64,000 bases of DNA from CAIWHR01 sp963811685 (GTDB lineage: Bacteria; Pseudomonadota; Gammaproteobacteria; Burkholderiales; Casimicrobiaceae). Where the stretch lies: positions 248,001 through 312,000 of the forward strand of contig CAWESK010000017.1 of assembly GCA_963811685.1 (NCBI GenBank), written 5' to 3'. Shown here one piece after another: positions 47,018 through 58,573 of the stretch (position 1 is its first letter; each line of letters starts with the position of its first letter). A program made the position numbers and the translations under genes. The notes under the pieces are model-generated. The model saw only the letters and a program-made list of their open reading frames with translations. It searched no databases and was not told the origin of the DNA.

Positions 47018-47777
47018 ATGGTGATCATTTGTCGCAGCGTTGCAAGCGTGTTACGCGCGGACGGTATTCTGGAGGTTGCTCGGGACGACCCCGCACGCCG
47101 CTTCGGCGCCACGCTTACGCTGGCCGCCGATCTTGGCGACACGTTCCGGTTCGTCCTTATCGGCGACAGCGGACTGCGGATCAACGGCACCGAACTATTC
47201 ATCAACGACACTGGGCTCGATCTCGTGACGGCGAGCCTTCGCCGGGAGGCCTACCGGCGTGTCGGGGAAGCGGGCGGAAGCGCAGCCGATCGCGCGCAGG
47301 TCGGCCGCGCCTGCGCGTTTCACGGCGCAGCAAAGCTTCACCCCGACATGCTCTCTTGGCTGGATCAGACAACGCTACGCCAGTTGTATGACGAGAGTCT
47401 CGCGTGGTGCCGCGCGCGTTTGCCCGTGATCCCGGAAGCCGATATTCGGCCTTTGCTCGACACCGGCATCAGCGGACAAGCGCGCTTCGCCAACAACACG
47501 ACGAGCTCTGCTCTGCTACGCGGTGCTCGACGGATTCGAGATTCCTATGCCGCTCGTGCAAGTGTTCGACCGTCCGCGCACTGCCGTTCGCTCGATCGAA
47601 TTATTCACCGACGGTTACTTCACACCCGGCGCGACACCCGCCCTCGACGATTGGGAGGAGGCCTTCGCCGAGGTGGAGCGAATCGATCCCGAGAAGATCG
47701 ATCGCTATCCGTCGGTCAAGGGCAGCTCCGCGCGGATGCGCACGGACGACCGCACGGTCGTGATCGTTCATCTCTAG
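47018..47777 (+). pseudogene. remnant of a PP2C-type protein phosphatase
   Basis: The readable part has PP2C features: RFGATLTLAADLGDTFRFVL followed by IGDSG, then after a shift near 47510 VLDGFEIPMPLVQVFDR, SIELFTDGYFTPGATP and RTDDRTVVIVHL, which contain the later metal-binding Asp residues. The first 70-80 residues of the fold, with the initial metal site (the usual DG motif), are missing upstream. So the gene is 5'-truncated in addition to the shift. It is probably non-functional; the family call is from pattern only. Confidence 0.55.
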
Positions 47778-47823
47778 CGTCCCGCAACGCATCACTGCCG
47801 CCGCCGCTACTTCAACGTGTTTC

Positions 47824-50089
47824 CTAACTCATCTCTGCGCATTGCCGGCGCCACCCTTGGCGCGCGTCCCACGCGCCCTGACGCGTGCCGACCAGCACGC
47901 GGATCAGGACCACCGCCAGGATCATCAGCACGATCAGCACCGACGCGTACGCCGTCGCATAGCCGTACTCGCCGACTTCGGCGCGACCGACGATGTTGAC
48001 GGTCGCCATGTCGAAGCGCGGGCTCGTCAGGAATATGACGGCCGATATCGACGTCATCGCGCTGATGAAGCTGTAGACGAGCGCCGCGACGACCGCGGGC
48101 CGGATGAGCGGCAGGATCACGCGCCGGATGCGATGTCAGCGTGCCGGCGCGCAGGCTCGCCGACGCCTCGTCGAGGCTGGGATCGATCTGGCGACAGCGC
48201 GGCCAGCCCGGCGCGCATGCTGGTCGTCATGTCGCGGAACACGAAGCATGCGACGAGGATGAGGCCGGTGTAGGCGAGCTCGATCGGCGGCGCGTTGAAC
48301 GCGAGGATGTACGCGATGCCGACCACGGTGCCCGGCACCGCGAAATTCAGCATCGCCGCGAACTCGAACGCGCGCTTGCCGGCGAACTGCTGCCGGTCGA
48401 CGAGGTACGCGAAGCGTGAGTCCGAACGCGGCGGTCAGCGGCGCACTGACGAGCGCAATCGTCAGCGTCGTCGTGAACGAGCTCCACGCGCCGCCCGGTC
48501 CACAGGAGACGCCCGTTCTCCAAAGCGACGCCGAACGCGGTGACGTAATGACGCAGCGTCAGCGCGTGGTTGAGGCCCCACTTCTCGAAGAATCCGCCGG
48601 TGAACACCATCAGGTAGATCACGACGGCCATCGCGGCCCACGGAAGCGCAACGCACGCCGCAGCGACGGCGACCGATCGCGGCAAGGGGCGTGCGCGCGC
48701 CGCCGTCGCCCTTGCCGCTGACGGTGACGAAGCTCTTCCGCGCGAGCAGCCGGCGCTGCAGCGACGAAGAGGCCGAGCGACAGCAGAAGCAGGATCACCG
48801 CAAGCACCGCGGCGCGCCCCGGGTCCTGCTGGACGCCGACGACGGCGAAGTAGATCGACGTCGACAACACTTCGAGGTTGCCGCCCAGCAGCAGCGGATT
48901 GCCGAAATCGGCGAGACTCTCGATGAACACGATCAGGAACGCGTTGGCGATGCCGGGCGCCATCAGCGGCAGCGTGATCGTCGTGAACGTCCGCATCGGT
49001 GACGCACGCAGCGTCTGCGCCGCCTCTTCGAGCGTCGGACCGATGCCCTGGGCGATGCCGACCAGCACGAGATAGGCGACCGGCGTGAGCGCCAGCGTCT
49101 GCGCGAGCCAGACGCCAGGCATGCCGTAGATCCAGCGCGTCGGCCGGATCGCGAAGCCCCATTCGAGCAGCGCGTTCACGGCCCCCGAGCGACCGAAGAG
49201 AAGGATCAGCGCCAGCCCGATCACGAACGGCGGCGTGATCATCGGCAGGACCGACAGGAACCCCAGCGCACGGCGCGCGCGAAACTGCGTCCGCGTCACG
49301 ACGAGCACGAACGCGAGGGCGAGCAGCGTCGCCGACGTGGCCGTCAGGAGCCCGAGCTCGATCGTGTTCCACACGACTCCGCCCACGCCCCACACCTTGC
49401 TGCTCGCGACGCGGGCGGCGAGGGCGGCGAGCGACACGTTGACCGTCGGAGTCGAGGAATGCGCGCTCGAAGAGGCGCGCAAGCGGATAGAACGTGAACA
49501 GTCCGACCCGCAGCAATCGAAGCCCCGATCGCCGCGGCCACGAACGTGTTGCCCTTGGCAAGGCCGCGCAGCGCGAGTCCATGGCACAGCAGGACGAGCA
49601 TCCCGGCCGCAAACACGAGTGCGCCGTAGCCGAGCCCCGGCTGCCGACGCGGCAGCGCGACCGAAAACGCCGGCGAGCGCCGGCCAGGTCCAGCCGTTGA
49701 TGTCGATCGCGAGCGCAACGACGAGCAGCCATGCAAGCCCGATCCTCCCGCGATCAGCAAGGGGACGGCGGCGCGGGCGCGCGCGGTCCGGCCCCGACGG
49801 CGGCCGCACCAGCACCGCGAGCGGCAAGAACAGCGGGACGAGCAACGGGGCGAACCAACCACGCCCGAGATGGACGAGCTGGACCAGCGCAGGCGCCGCG
49901 GCTGGCGCGAGCGGATAGGCGGACAGCCACTGGAACGCGAAGAATCCGCTGCCGCCGATCGCGCTCCACGGGCAGCACCGCGAAGCCGATCCACGCGACG
50001 GCGAGCCACGGGGCCGACTACGCGTCGCATCGGCCCCGGATTCCGTGAAGGCGCGCGGAGGCGCGGGCGATCACGCGCCCCGTCGGCAT
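47824..50089 (-). CDS. Fe(III)-type ABC transporter permease, many frameshifts
   Basis: This is a two-domain permease of AfuB/FbpB type spread over all three frames. Recognisable pieces from the start are LVVALAIDINGWTWPALAGVF, ALRGLAKGNTFVAAAIGASI and LFTFYPLARLFERAFLDSDG. Then come a long intact stretch with TIELGLLTATSATLLALAFV and the first EAA loop (LEEAAQTLRASPMRTFTTIT), NFAVPGTVVGIAYILAFNAP, and the ending MILPLIRPAVVAALVYSFISA. At least five shifts are needed. It starts three bases before the stop of the binding-protein gene is cleared. No ATPase gene follows. Confidence 0.75.
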
Positions 50090-50092
50090 CGC

Positions 50093-51135
50093 CTACTTCG
50101 GCGCTTTGAAGACCTCGTTCTCCCAGCGCGTCAGCAGGCGCTCGCGGCCCTCTTTCGAGCCGTACTTGTCGAGGTCGATCTTGATGCAGCTTCACGTCGG
50201 AGGCCTTCGGCGCAAGCGGGCTGACCTGCGCGATTCCTGTTCGACGGGATCTGGAACTTGTTGACCGTGAACGCGACGTTCTGGCCGGCCGGCGACAGCA
50301 CGAAATCCATCCACATCTTCGCGCCGTCGGGATTCGGGCCGCCCTTGATGATCGCGGACGAGATGATCTCGTAGCCCGTGCCTTCGCAGGGCGCGACGGT
50401 CTTGATCGGATAGCCCTGCGCGGCCTGCGCGACCGAATCGTGCAGGAACGTGATGCCGATCGTCGTCTCGCCTTTCGCCGCGGCGCGGATGCCGGCGCTG
50501 CCGGAGCGCGTGTACTGGTTGACGTTCTTGTTCATCGCAGCGAGGAACTTGAACCCCTCGTCCTCGCCCATCAGCTGCAGGATCGTCGAGACCATGTTGA
50601 ACGCCGTGCCGGACGTCCCGGGATTGGCCATCTGGATCTCGTTCTTGTAGGCCGGATTCGCGAGATCCTTCCAGCACTTCGGCTCCGGCATCTTGTTCTT
50701 GGCCAGGAGCTCGGTGTTGTAGCCGTAGCCCAGCACGCCGGTATAGATCGGCGTCTGGAAGTACTTGTTGTCCTCGGCGATCTTCTGCGCCCAGTCGTGC
50801 AGCTCGGCGACACGCGGCGACTTGTACGCCTCGAGCAGCCCCTCGGCGGCGAGCGCCTTGGCCGACGCGGATTCCGCCGCGTGATAGACGTCGGCGCGGG
50901 GGTTAGCCTTTTCGGCGCGAATCTGCGCGAGACTTTCGCCGTCGGTCCGGCGGATGAAGACGGCCTTCTGCCCGGTCGTCTTCTCGTACGTGGCCTTCAT
51001 CGCCTCGCACCAGTCGACTTCGTAGTTGCACAGCACCGTCACTTCCTGCGCCAGCGCCGGCGCCGCGCGCCCCAGCAGCATGCGCCCGGCGAGCGCGGCC
51101 AGGATGCGGGCACCCGCACGTCGAAACACCGTCAT
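50093..51135 (-). CDS. Fe(III)-type ABC transporter substrate-binding protein, two frameshifts
   Basis: This is a periplasmic binding protein of the AfuA/FbpA class. It has a signal peptide ending APALAQ, VTVLCNYEVDWCEAMKATYE near residue 30, RADVYHAAESASAKALAAEG, PIYTGVLGYGYNTELL and GAKMWMDFVLSPAGQ. The C-terminus (IAQVSPLAPKASDVKL, then IKIDLDKYGSKEGRERLL) is in other frames; removing one base near 50236 and one near 50186 gives 346 residues. ATG at 51135 has a strong GGAGG. Ligands in this family include ferric iron, thiamine and phosphonates, so the ligand is open. It is divergent from thiC. Confidence 0.85.
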
Positions 51136-51351
51136 GATCGTCGCCTCCTTCGGAATGGGTCGGTTCGGAGGACGCACGCTGCGTCGACCGCGTCGCCCGC
51201 TCGATCCGGCGTCCCGCGGGCGTTTCGTCAATCCACGCGCTACGTGCGGGGCACATTAGCACTAGTGGACGGCGAGCGCGAGATGGCGCGCCACGCCGCG
51301 CTTTCGCATGGTTGCCCGCGCCGCCGGATTGGCGTAACGTCCTCTGCCGAC

Positions 51352-51437
51352 GCTAGGGGTCCTGGCCGCGCGGACGCGGGCGGGTGAGACCACACCCTTG
51401 GTACCTGTGCGGATAATGCCGGCGCAGGGAAGCGTGG
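51352..51437 (+). ncRNA. TPP riboswitch (THI element)
   Basis: The conserved THI-element parts appear in order: GGGGT near 51356, GGGTGAGA at 51381-51389 followed by ACACCC, ACCTGT at 51403, GGATAATGCC near 51411-51420, and GGCGCAGGGAAGC closing the helix. Thiamine pyrophosphate binding should repress the downstream thiC gene, which begins 44 bases later. Confidence 0.93.
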
Positions 51438-51477
51438 CTCTCCCCGCCGCTCCCCGCGCCTTGTCGACCGAGGAGCC
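51436..51477 (+). promoter_or_regulatory. possible ribosome-binding-site sequestering hairpin of thiC
   Basis: GGCTC at 51436-51440, just beyond the riboswitch core, can pair with GAGCC at 51473-51477. That segment overlaps the GAGGAG ribosome-binding site of thiC. This would couple TPP binding to translation initiation. There is no T-rich terminator in the leader, which favours translational control. The pairing is inferred by eye. Confidence 0.4.
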
Positions 51478-51480
51478 TCC

Positions 51481-53364
<1,884 letters not shown>

Positions 53365-53461
53365 CTTGACACGGCCCGCCCGCCGCGCGATAAACGAGCG
53401 TTGCACGCACCCGCGCCGAAGTCCCAGGATCGGAGACGCGCGCGTTTCGAGAGGAGGAAAA

Positions 53462-54662
53462 ATGGACCGTCGCTCATTCGTGCTGGCTGCGGCCGGCGGC
53501 ACGCTGATGACCCTTGACTGGCGCCGCGCGCTGGCCGCGGGCCTTCCGGCAGGCGCTATCGACACCGGCACGCTCGAGACGCTTCCCGGCAAGGTGCCGC
53601 TCATCAAGCGCTGCATTCCGTCCCCCGAATTACGAGACGCCGGTCGATCTCTTCGATGCCGCGATCACGCCGAACCGCGCGTTTTTCGTGCGCTGGCATC
53701 TCTCCGACATTCCCGACGTGGATGCGAAGACCTGGCGGCTCAAGGTCGGCGGCGCAGCCGCGGGGACGCCCGCCGAATATTCGCTCGACGATCTCAAGCG
53801 CGGCTTCGAAAGCGTCGAGGTTGTCGCGGTATGCCAGTGCAGCGGCAGCCGCCGCGGGCTCTCCGATCCGCACGTGCCGGGCGTCGAATGGGGCTATGGC
53901 GCGGTCGGCAACGCGCGCTGGAGGGGGGTGCGCCTGCGCGACGTGCTGAACAAGGCCGGCGTGAAGAAGGAAGCCATCGAGATCGCCTTCGACGGCGCGG
54001 ACAAAGGCGTCCTCCCCGCCACGCCGGACTTCCAGAAGAGCATTCCGACCTGGAAAGCGATGGACGAGAACACGCTGCTCGCATGGGAGATGAACGGCGA
54101 AGCGCTGCCGCATCTCAACGGCGCGCCGCTGCGCGTGATCGTGCCGGGCTGGACGGCGACGTACTGGGTGAAGATGCTGACCTCGATCGATGCGCTCGAC
54201 AAGCCGCTCAACACCTTCTGGATGAACACCGCGTACCGCGTGCCGAAAGGCAAGTTCGCGTTCGCGGACCGCTTCCTGACGCAGGAAAGCGATGCGTCGA
54301 CGCCGATCACCGAGATGGTCGTCAACTCGATCATCACCAATATCAAGGACGGCCAGAAGATCGCGGTCGGCCAGGACGCGGACGTGCGCGGCATCGCGTG
54401 GGACGGCGGCTACGGCATCCGCAGCGTCGACGTCTCGACCGATGGGGCGCGCAGCTGGACCGCGGCGGAGCTGGGGCCGGATCTCGGCCGCTTTTCCTTT
54501 CGCACCTGGCGCTACGCGTTCCGGCCCTCCAAATCGGGGGAGTACCCCGTCATGGCGCGCGCGACCAACCGGCAGGGCTCGACGCAGACCGCCGAGCTCA
54601 TCTTCAATCCGGCCGGCTATCACAACAACGTGATGCAGCGGATCGTGCTGGTCGCTGCCTGA
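53462..54662 (+). CDS. sorA: sulfite dehydrogenase molybdopterin subunit (SorA-like), one frameshift
   Basis: This is a periplasmic molybdenum enzyme of the sulfite oxidase family, 399 residues after correction. The N-terminus has a Tat-like signal (DRRSFVLAAAG). The Mo-binding Cys is in VCQCSGSRRG, with VEWGYGAVGNARWRGVRL, NTFWMNTAYRVPKG and a C-terminal Mo-co dimerisation domain (GIRSVDVSTDGARSW). One extra base near 53620 separates the first 50 residues (LPGKVPLIKR) from FRPPNYETP. It is followed after 17 bases by a c-type cytochrome gene, the SorAB arrangement. Confidence 0.88.
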
Positions 54663-54679
54663 ATTACGGGAGACCTCCG

Positions 54680-54979
54680 ATGAAGGCCGGATATCTGCTC
54701 TGCGCCGCGGCGCTCGCCACGGCGGCCATCGCGTACGCGCAGGAATCGAAGATCGAGCTCAAGCCCGGTCCCGGGCGCGAGCTCGTGATGGGTTACTGCG
54801 TCATGTGCCACAGCCTCGACTACATCCAGGGCAACTCGCCGTTCATGACGCGACAGGTCTGGGAGGCCGAAGTCACGAAGATGATCAAGGCGTACGGCGC
54901 GCAGATCCCCGCCGAGAGCGTGCCGGCCATCGTCGACTACCTGACCGCGAACTACGGCGTCGCGACGCCGCCGAAATAA
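54680..54979 (+). CDS. sorB: c-type cytochrome subunit (SorB-like)
   Basis: This 99-residue periplasmic cytochrome has a signal peptide (GYLLCAAALATAAIAYAQ), one haem-binding CVMCH motif near residue 40, and a C-terminal YLTANYG typical of sulfite dehydrogenase cytochrome subunits. It would accept electrons from the molybdopterin subunit encoded just upstream. A GGGAG-type site precedes the ATG. Confidence 0.88.
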   Translation: MKAGYLLCAAALATAAIAYAQESKIELKPGPGRELVMGYCVMCHSLDYIQGNSPFMTRQVWEAEVTKMIKAYGAQIPAESVPAIVDYLTANYGVATPPK

Positions 54980-54993
54980 GGGGATCGGCGATC

Positions 54994-55347
54994 ATGGCCG
55001 ACAGCCTCGAGGAATTGCAGAGCGCGGTCGAAGCGTTCGTCACCGAGCGCGACTGGGCGCAGTTCCACACGCCGAAGAACCTCGCAATGGGCGTTGCCAT
55101 CGAGGCGGCCGAGCTGATGGAGCATTTCCTCTGGAGCGAGGGTGCCGAGCCGCCCGGGCGGGATCCGGCGCGCAAAGCGATGATCGCGCAGGAAATCGGC
55201 GACGTCCTCATCTACCTCGTGCGGTTGGGACAGGTCCTCGACATCGATCTCGTCGCTGCCGCCACCGACAAGCTCGCCCTCAATCGCGACAAGTATCCGG
55301 TCGAAAAGGCGAAGGGGCGCGCGACCAAGTACCTCGATCTCGAGTAG
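54994..55347 (+). CDS. MazG-like nucleotide pyrophosphohydrolase
   Basis: This 117-residue all-helical protein has the MazG/dCTPase-type pattern: WAQFHTPKNLAMGVAIEAAELMEHF (metal-binding Glu residues), then EIGDVLIYLVRLGQVLDID with the second E-x-x-D motif, and the basic end NRDKYPVEKAKGRATKY. Such proteins hydrolyse nucleotides such as dCTP or aberrant nucleoside triphosphates. It lies 15 bases after sorB. The gene on the opposite strand would overlap it only if that gene's C-terminal frameshift is ignored. Confidence 0.88.
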   Translation: MADSLEELQSAVEAFVTERDWAQFHTPKNLAMGVAIEAAELMEHFLWSEGAEPPGRDPARKAMIAQEIGDVLIYLVRLGQVLDIDLVAAATDKLALNRDKYPVEKAKGRATKYLDLE

Positions 55348-55379
55348 ACTGCGACCCGCGCGCGTGCCGTTCGGCACGA

Positions 55380-56457
55380 TTACGACGCCGACGCGAATTT
55401 GCACGGGAACGCGCCGGCGCCCCCAGGCGCCGTCGAAGCGCTCGTAGCATCCCGGAAGGAGCGCGTCGCAGTGCCGGCAGCGCCCCTGCGGCGTGAGCTC
55501 GTAGCGATGGATTTCGTGCCAGTCGCGAACGATCACGGGTTTCGCGCATCCGGGACAGAACGTCGTGCCGCCGGTGCGGTCGTGGACGTTGCCGGTATAG
55601 ACGTAATGGATTCCCTCGCGCAGCGCGATGTCGCGTGCGCGCGTCAGCGTCGCGGCGGGCGTCCGCGGCAGGTCCGTCATCTTGTAGTCGGGATGGAACG
55701 CCGTGAAATGCAGCGGCACGTCCGGGCCGAGCTCGCGCACGATCCACTTGCTCATTGCCTCGATCTCTTCCGGCGAATCGTTCTTCCCGGGGATGAGCAA
55801 CGTGGTGATCTCGAACCAGACGCCGGTTTCCTGCTTGAGATAGACGAGCGTGTCGAGCACCGGCTGCAGCCGCGCTCCGCAGAGCTTCACGTAGAACTCG
55901 TCGGTGAAGCCCTTCAGGTCGACGTTCGCCGCGTCCATCTTCGCGTAGAACTCGCGCCGCGCCTCGGCGCCGATGTAGCCCGCAGTGACGGCGACCGCCT
56001 TGATGCCGAGCTCGCGGCACGCGTCGGCCGCGTCCATCGCATACTCGGCGAAGATCACGGGATCGTTGTACGTGAAGGCGACGCTCCGCGCTCCCGCCGC
56101 CCGCGCCGCCTGCGCGATCGCCTCCGGCGTGGCGTCGTCCATCAGCGTATCCATCTCGCGCGACTTGGAGATGTCCCAGTTCTGGCAGAACTTGCACGCG
56201 AGGTTGCAGCCGGCGGTGCCGAACGACAGCACGCTCGAGCCGGGGTAGAAATGATTGAGCGGCTTTTTCTCGATCGGATCGATGCAGAATCCCGACGAGC
56301 GTCCATAGGTCGTCAGCACGATCGCGTCGCCCTCGCGCTGGCGGACGAAGCAGGCGCCCCGCTGGCCTTCGTGCAGGCGGCAATCGCGGGGGCAGAGATC
56401 GCACTGGATGCGCCCGTCGGGCAACGCGTGCCACCAGCGGCCGGGATGATTGCTCAT
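55380..56457 (-). CDS. amrS: AmmeMemoRadiSam system radical SAM enzyme, probable C-terminal frameshift
   Basis: This radical SAM enzyme starts CDLCPRDCRLHEGQRGACFVR near residue 18 and has the cluster motif CNLACKFCQNWDIS, then VDLKGFTDEFYVKLCG, FEITTLLIPGKNDSPEEIE and FHPDYKMTDLPRTP. A zinc-like Cys pair region follows (CPGCAKPV, CRHCDALLPGCYE). The frame runs on past the end across the MazG gene, which is unlikely to be real. A TAA in another frame at 55380 gives the normal end after GRRRVPVQ, so a shift near 55400 is probable. The ATG overlaps the amrA stop. Confidence 0.88.
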
Positions 56458-57029
56458 CGCCGTAAGACCTCCGCCGCGAGCTCGCGTTCCTTCCATTTGG
56501 TCACGGTATAGCGCGCGACCTTGAGCTCGCGCGACCAGAAGTCGTCGCGCAACCCCGCCTTTCTCTTCAGCGCCGCAACGAATTCCCGCGGCTCGGGAAG
56601 CGATTCCCACACCTGCGGCAGAAAAGTCGCGCGATGATGCTCGTACTCGAGGACGAGGCCGTCGACGCCGGCGCGCAGCGCGCGCAGGAGATCGTCCTGG
56701 TCGGCGACCACCAGCGGTTCCTGCGGAGAAAGCAGCGACACCTCGACCGATGTCAGCGGGAATTCGTGCGCGGCAAGCGAAGGAAAGCGCGGATCGCGGA
56801 ACGCGGCGGCGACGGCATTCGCGCTCACGTCGGCGGCCAGCACGCGACGCGCCTCCAGCGATCCGACGCATCCGCGCAGATCGCCTTCCTGCATCAGCGT
56901 GACGAACGTTGCGCCGGGCTCTTCGAGCGCCGGATCGCGCGGGACGTGCACCGCCGCGTGGCCGAAGCGGGCGCCGATGGCATTGCGTGCGAGCGCGATG
57001 AGCGCGGCGCCAAGATCGATGTCAGCCAC
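56454..57029 (-). CDS. amrA: AmmeMemoRadiSam system protein A (AMMECR1 domain)
   Basis: This 191-residue AMMECR1-domain protein has the family sequence GCVGSLEARRVLAADVSANAV near residue 60 and FRDPRFPSLAAHEF. FLPQVWESLPEPREFVAALKRKAGL follows near residue 140. The biochemical role is unsettled. GTG at 57029 is used because it overlaps the Memo stop by eight bases and gives the usual length; an open extension upstream is antisense-like. It is the middle gene of a three-gene unit with the radical SAM and Memo genes. Confidence 0.88.
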   Translation of the reverse strand: MADIDLGAALIALARNAIGARFGHAAVHVPRDPALEEPGATFVTLMQEGDLRGCVGSLEARRVLAADVSANAVAAAFRDPRFPSLAAHEFPLTSVEVSLLSPQEPLVVADQDDLLRALRAGVDGLVLEYEHHRATFLPQVWESLPEPREFVAALKRKAGLRDDFWSRELKVARYTVTKWKERELAAEVLRR

Positions 57030-57834
57030 GCGCGGGGCCTTCCGAGAAAGCGAACGACGCATAGCCCACGACCCGCGATTTATCGCCGGCCGTGTCGCCG
57101 GAATTGCGCAGGTCGAGAAGCTCGGGAACGAGGTTGTGCCGCCGCGCGCATGCGAGCAGTGCGTTGATCGGCGTCGCGCCGCACGCCTGCTCGTGGTCGA
57201 GCATCGGCGAAAGAGCGAGGATCCCATCGACGCTGCCGCGGTCGATCGCGCGCGCCTCGGCGTACGCGTGATAGTGCGACAGGTCGGAACTCACGAGGAT
57301 CAGCGTTTCCGGACCGCCCCAAAGGCGTTCGAGAACGTCGGCAACGTCCTCGGGGGTCGCCATGCCCACGGCGAACGGCACGATCCGGAAATCGTCCAGC
57401 ACGGCCTGCAGGAACGGCAGCTGCACTTCGAGCGCGTGCTCCAGCGCGTGCACGGAATCGTCCTCCACGACTTGCGGGAGTGTGAGCGCGAGGGCTGCGG
57501 CCTTGCGGTCGACCTCGACTTCGCCGAGCGGCGTCGCGAACGCCCGGGCGGATGGCAGCGCCAGGCCGCGGATCGCCACCCGGTGCGCCGGCCCGAGAAG
57601 CACGACGCGGCGGATCGTCGCGTGGGCCGCGGCAAGCCGCGTATAGGCAGCGGCCGCGATCGGTCCCGAGTAGACGTAGCCCGCGTGCGGGACGATCAAC
57701 GCCTTGGGCCGCGCGCCTCCCGCACGCGCACGGGTCGCCGCCTCCATGAGGCAGGCGCGCACGTTGGCCGCCAACGCCGCCGGCGCGCCCGGGTAGAACA
57801 TGCCGGCCACGGCGGCCGGTCGGATATCGTGCAT
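57022..57834 (-). CDS. amrB: AmmeMemoRadiSam system protein B (Memo family)
   Basis: This 270-residue Memo-family protein begins IRPAAVAGMFYPG and has VPHAGYVYSGPIAAAAY, VVLLGPAHRV, VHALEHALEVQLPFLQ and VSSDLSHYH. Together these give the His-rich metal pocket seen in Memo and related extradiol dioxygenases. The start is ATG at 57834. With amrA and amrS it forms a tightly overlapping operon whose overall function is not established. Confidence 0.93.
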   Translation of the reverse strand: MHDIRPAAVAGMFYPGAPAALAANVRACLMEAATRARAGGARPKALIVPHAGYVYSGPIAAAAYTRLAAAHATIRRVVLLGPAHRVAIRGLALPSARAFATPLGEVEVDRKAAALALTLPQVVEDDSVHALEHALEVQLPFLQAVLDDFRIVPFAVGMATPEDVADVLERLWGGPETLILVSSDLSHYHAYAEARAIDRGSVDGILALSPMLDHEQACGATPINALLACARRHNLVPELLDLRNSGDTAGDKSRVVGYASFAFSEGPARG

Positions 57835-57939
57835 TCCGACTCCTTGCTGACGTCGGAGGGATTCAAATGGGCCGGCGTGCCCGGCCGCGACGCCATTTAC
57901 GCTATTTTGCGGCGATGAGCCGGGATTTCAACGCCCGCC

Positions 57940-58566
57940 CTACCGCTCGGTGAGCGCGAGCCGCACGCCAAGGCAGACAAAGAGTCCGCCCAAGGACCGG
58001 TTCAGCCAGGTCGCCGCGCGGCCCCCGGCCGCAAGGCGGCGGCCGACGCCCGACGCAGACCAGGCAACGAGGAGGTTCCACAGGGTGCCGTTGAAGTTGA
58101 AGATGGCGCCGAGCAGCAGGAACGCGAGCGCCTTGTGCGGCGCATCCGCGTCGATGAACTGCGGCAGGAACGCGAGGAAGAAGAGCGCGACCTTGGGATT
58201 CAGCACGTTGGTCAGGAATCCCTGCGCGAACACGCGCGGAAGCGTCGCCGGCAAAGGCGCCGTGTCGACGCCGGTCCGGGACCGCGACAGCAGCAGCGTC
58301 GCTCCGAGATAGACGAGATACGCGGCGCCGACCCACTTGACGAGCATGAACGCGGTCGCCGATGTCGCGAGGATCGCGGAAAGACCGAGAGCCGCGGCGA
58401 GCGTGTGCACGATGCACCCCGCGCCGATGCCGAGCGCCGCCACCGCGCCCGCGCGCCATCCTTGCGTCGTTCCCCGCCCGACGATGTAGAGCGTGTCGAC
58501 GCCGGGCGTCATGTTGAGCAGCAGCCCGGAGACGACGAACAGCCCCAGATCGTGGATGCCGGTCAT
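57940..58566 (-). CDS. LysE/RhtB family exporter
   Basis: This 208-residue membrane protein with about six helices has the LysE-family signature LNMTPGVDTLYIVGRGTTQGWRAG near residue 18. FLTNVLNPKVALFFLAFLPQF is the conserved central segment (near 118). Members export amino acids or derivatives using the proton gradient; the substrate is unknown. It is eight bases downstream of the NYN-domain gene on the same strand. Confidence 0.93.
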   Translation of the reverse strand: MTGIHDLGLFVVSGLLLNMTPGVDTLYIVGRGTTQGWRAGAVAALGIGAGCIVHTLAAALGLSAILATSATAFMLVKWVGAAYLVYLGATLLLSRSRTGVDTAPLPATLPRVFAQGFLTNVLNPKVALFFLAFLPQFIDADAPHKALAFLLLGAIFNFNGTLWNLLVAWSASGVGRRLAAGGRAATWLNRSLGGLFVCLGVRLALTER

Positions 58567-58573
58567 GCGGCGA

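Noticed and set aside
54952..55379. Extension of the radical SAM protein across the MazG gene
   Set aside because: The extra residues are the antisense of MazG and resemble no AmrS C-terminus; a stop at 55380 in a neighbouring frame gives the normal length.
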